Of a stretch of 14,292 nt of DNA, positions 13,719-14,292 are shown piece after piece. Origin of the DNA: Saprospiraceae bacterium (lineage in GTDB: Bacteria > Bacteroidota > Bacteroidia > Chitinophagales > Saprospiraceae); NCBI GenBank assembly GCA_014379065.1, contig JACMMM010000790.1, forward strand, positions 1 through 14,292, written 5' to 3'. Position 1 is the stretch's first letter; each line of letters opens with the position of its first letter. Below the pieces are notes generated by a model. That model saw only the letters and a program-made list of their open reading frames with translations. It did no database searches and was not told the origin of the DNA. Made by a program: the position numbers and the translations under genes.

Positions 13719-14292
13719 ATGCCTACACTCAAATCACAAGTCAGCGACCTGGTCGCCCAAACTCGTTTGGAAGAGGCACTGGATCTTGCCAAGCAGCAGG
13801 CCTTGACTGGCTTGATCGAATTTGATACACCCATTACCGTGATTACTGCCGAGTGGAATTATTTGAAAAAAACGGCCTTGCGTGGTGCGTTGTCTTTTGG
13901 TGAGGAATCTACCAAGCGTCAAGATTTAATTTTTCGGCTGCTCAGTATTGTCGAAGATATGGACAAACAGGCGGGTAAAATGCCCGCCACAGCCCCGGAC
14001 AATACGCCTCCAAAAAACGTCATTCTCTTTCTAGGAGCAAATCCTTTTGAAAACTTGGCGCTGGCGCTGGATCGAGAATTGGAAGTCATTAGTGCAGGTC
14101 TTAGCCAATTTGGCAAACGGGAAGCTTTTGATTTTCGCGCTAAAATGCACGTAACGCCCACTGATTTACAGCGGATGTTACTCGAAGCGCAAGGATTTCA
14201 GCCTCGTTTCGTGCATTTTGCCGGCAACTCTGTGGTGGATCACCCAGACTATGGTACAGGCGTCATTTTTGAAGATGAGGACGGAGCGCCAC
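13719..14292 (+). CDS. Effector-associated-domain protein with CHAT-like domain (5' part; runs off window)
   Basis: The frame opens at ATG 13719, 18 nt after lipA, and stays open to the window edge (191 codons). Residues 1-85 (KSQVSDLVAQTRLEEALDLA... TAEWNYLKKTALRGALSFGEESTKRQDLIFRLLSIVEDMD) resemble EAD11, one of the small adaptor domains of predicted NTPase-linked conflict systems. After a Pro-rich linker, residues about 99-191 (NVILFLGANPFENLALALDRELEVI..., LQRMLLEAQGFQPRFVHFAGNS, GTGVIFEDEDG) resemble the N-terminal half of CHAT caspase-like domains (ILFLAANP...IVHFSGHG). The expected catalytic His-Gly is Asn170-Ser171 here. The Cys half lies beyond the window. Family calls are by motif recall; co-transcription with lipA is possible but may be incidental. 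Confidence 0.68.
   Translation, partial: MPTLKSQVSDLVAQTRLEEALDLAKQQALTGLIEFDTPITVITAEWNYLKKTALRGALSFGEESTKRQDLIFRLLSIVEDMDKQAGKMPATAPDNTPPKNVILFLGANPFENLALALDRELEVISAGLSQFGKREAFDFRAKMHVTPTDLQRMLLEAQGFQPRFVHFAGNSVVDHPDYGTGVIFEDEDGAP

Noticed and set aside
1..14292. CRISPR array
   Set aside because: No regularly spaced short repeats were seen; the repeats present are palindromes and a few direct copies at irregular distances.

Overview
The window looks like chromosomal DNA from a member of the Bacteroidota, most likely the Saprospiria. Several promoters fit the phylum's TAnnTTTG (-7) pattern: TACCTTTG before the first membrane-protein gene, before tRNA-Met and before higB, and TATTTTTG before the cellulase gene. 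Shine-Dalgarno sequences are largely absent. The gene content also fits: a GH9 cellulase, a secreted propeller protein, and an effector-associated-domain/CHAT-like protein. The taxonomic call is an inference; no rRNA or ribosomal protein gene is present.

Layout. Bases 1-260 hold two strong inverted repeats and a promoter. Bases 292-1174 are a two-gene overlapping unit: a six-helix membrane protein and a winged-helix regulator that ends in a G8 tract. Bases 1171-3432 form a small accessory island: a type IV toxin-antitoxin operon (abiEi-abiEii) lying between broken pieces of an ORF6N-domain gene. The pieces carry a 29-nt exact repeat that is itself a near-perfect palindrome. A tRNA-Met(CAU) gene with promoter and terminator follows on the minus strand (3490-3563). 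Next come a 643-aa GCS2-type glutamate-cysteine-ligase-like enzyme fused to two CBS domains (3682-5613) and a 718-aa secreted propeller-like protein (5661-7817). Bases 7818-8131 are gene-free and carry a large multi-hairpin repeat. A higB-higA type II toxin-antitoxin pair follows on the minus strand (8132-9622), in which the antitoxin is an XRE/ImmA-IrrE protease fusion. Divergent from it is a secreted GH9 cellulase (9775-11871). The window ends with a tight plus-strand cluster: a secreted barrel-like protein, lipoyl synthase (lipA), and the 5' part of an EAD-CHAT-like conflict gene cut by the window edge (13719-14292).

Three conflict-type modules sit in about 14 kb: AbiE, HigBA-ImmA and EAD-CHAT. 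They are interleaved with housekeeping genes (tRNA-Met, lipA) and enzymes. The AbiE operon has an inverted-repeat operator candidate just upstream, and higBA has one overlapping its predicted transcription start, so both are probably autoregulated. The most unusual items are the palindromic ORF6N-derived repeats around AbiE, the CBS-regulated GCS2 fusion, the multi-hairpin elements at 1-91 and 7912-8059, and the CHAT-like protein whose usual His-Gly motif reads Asn-Ser.
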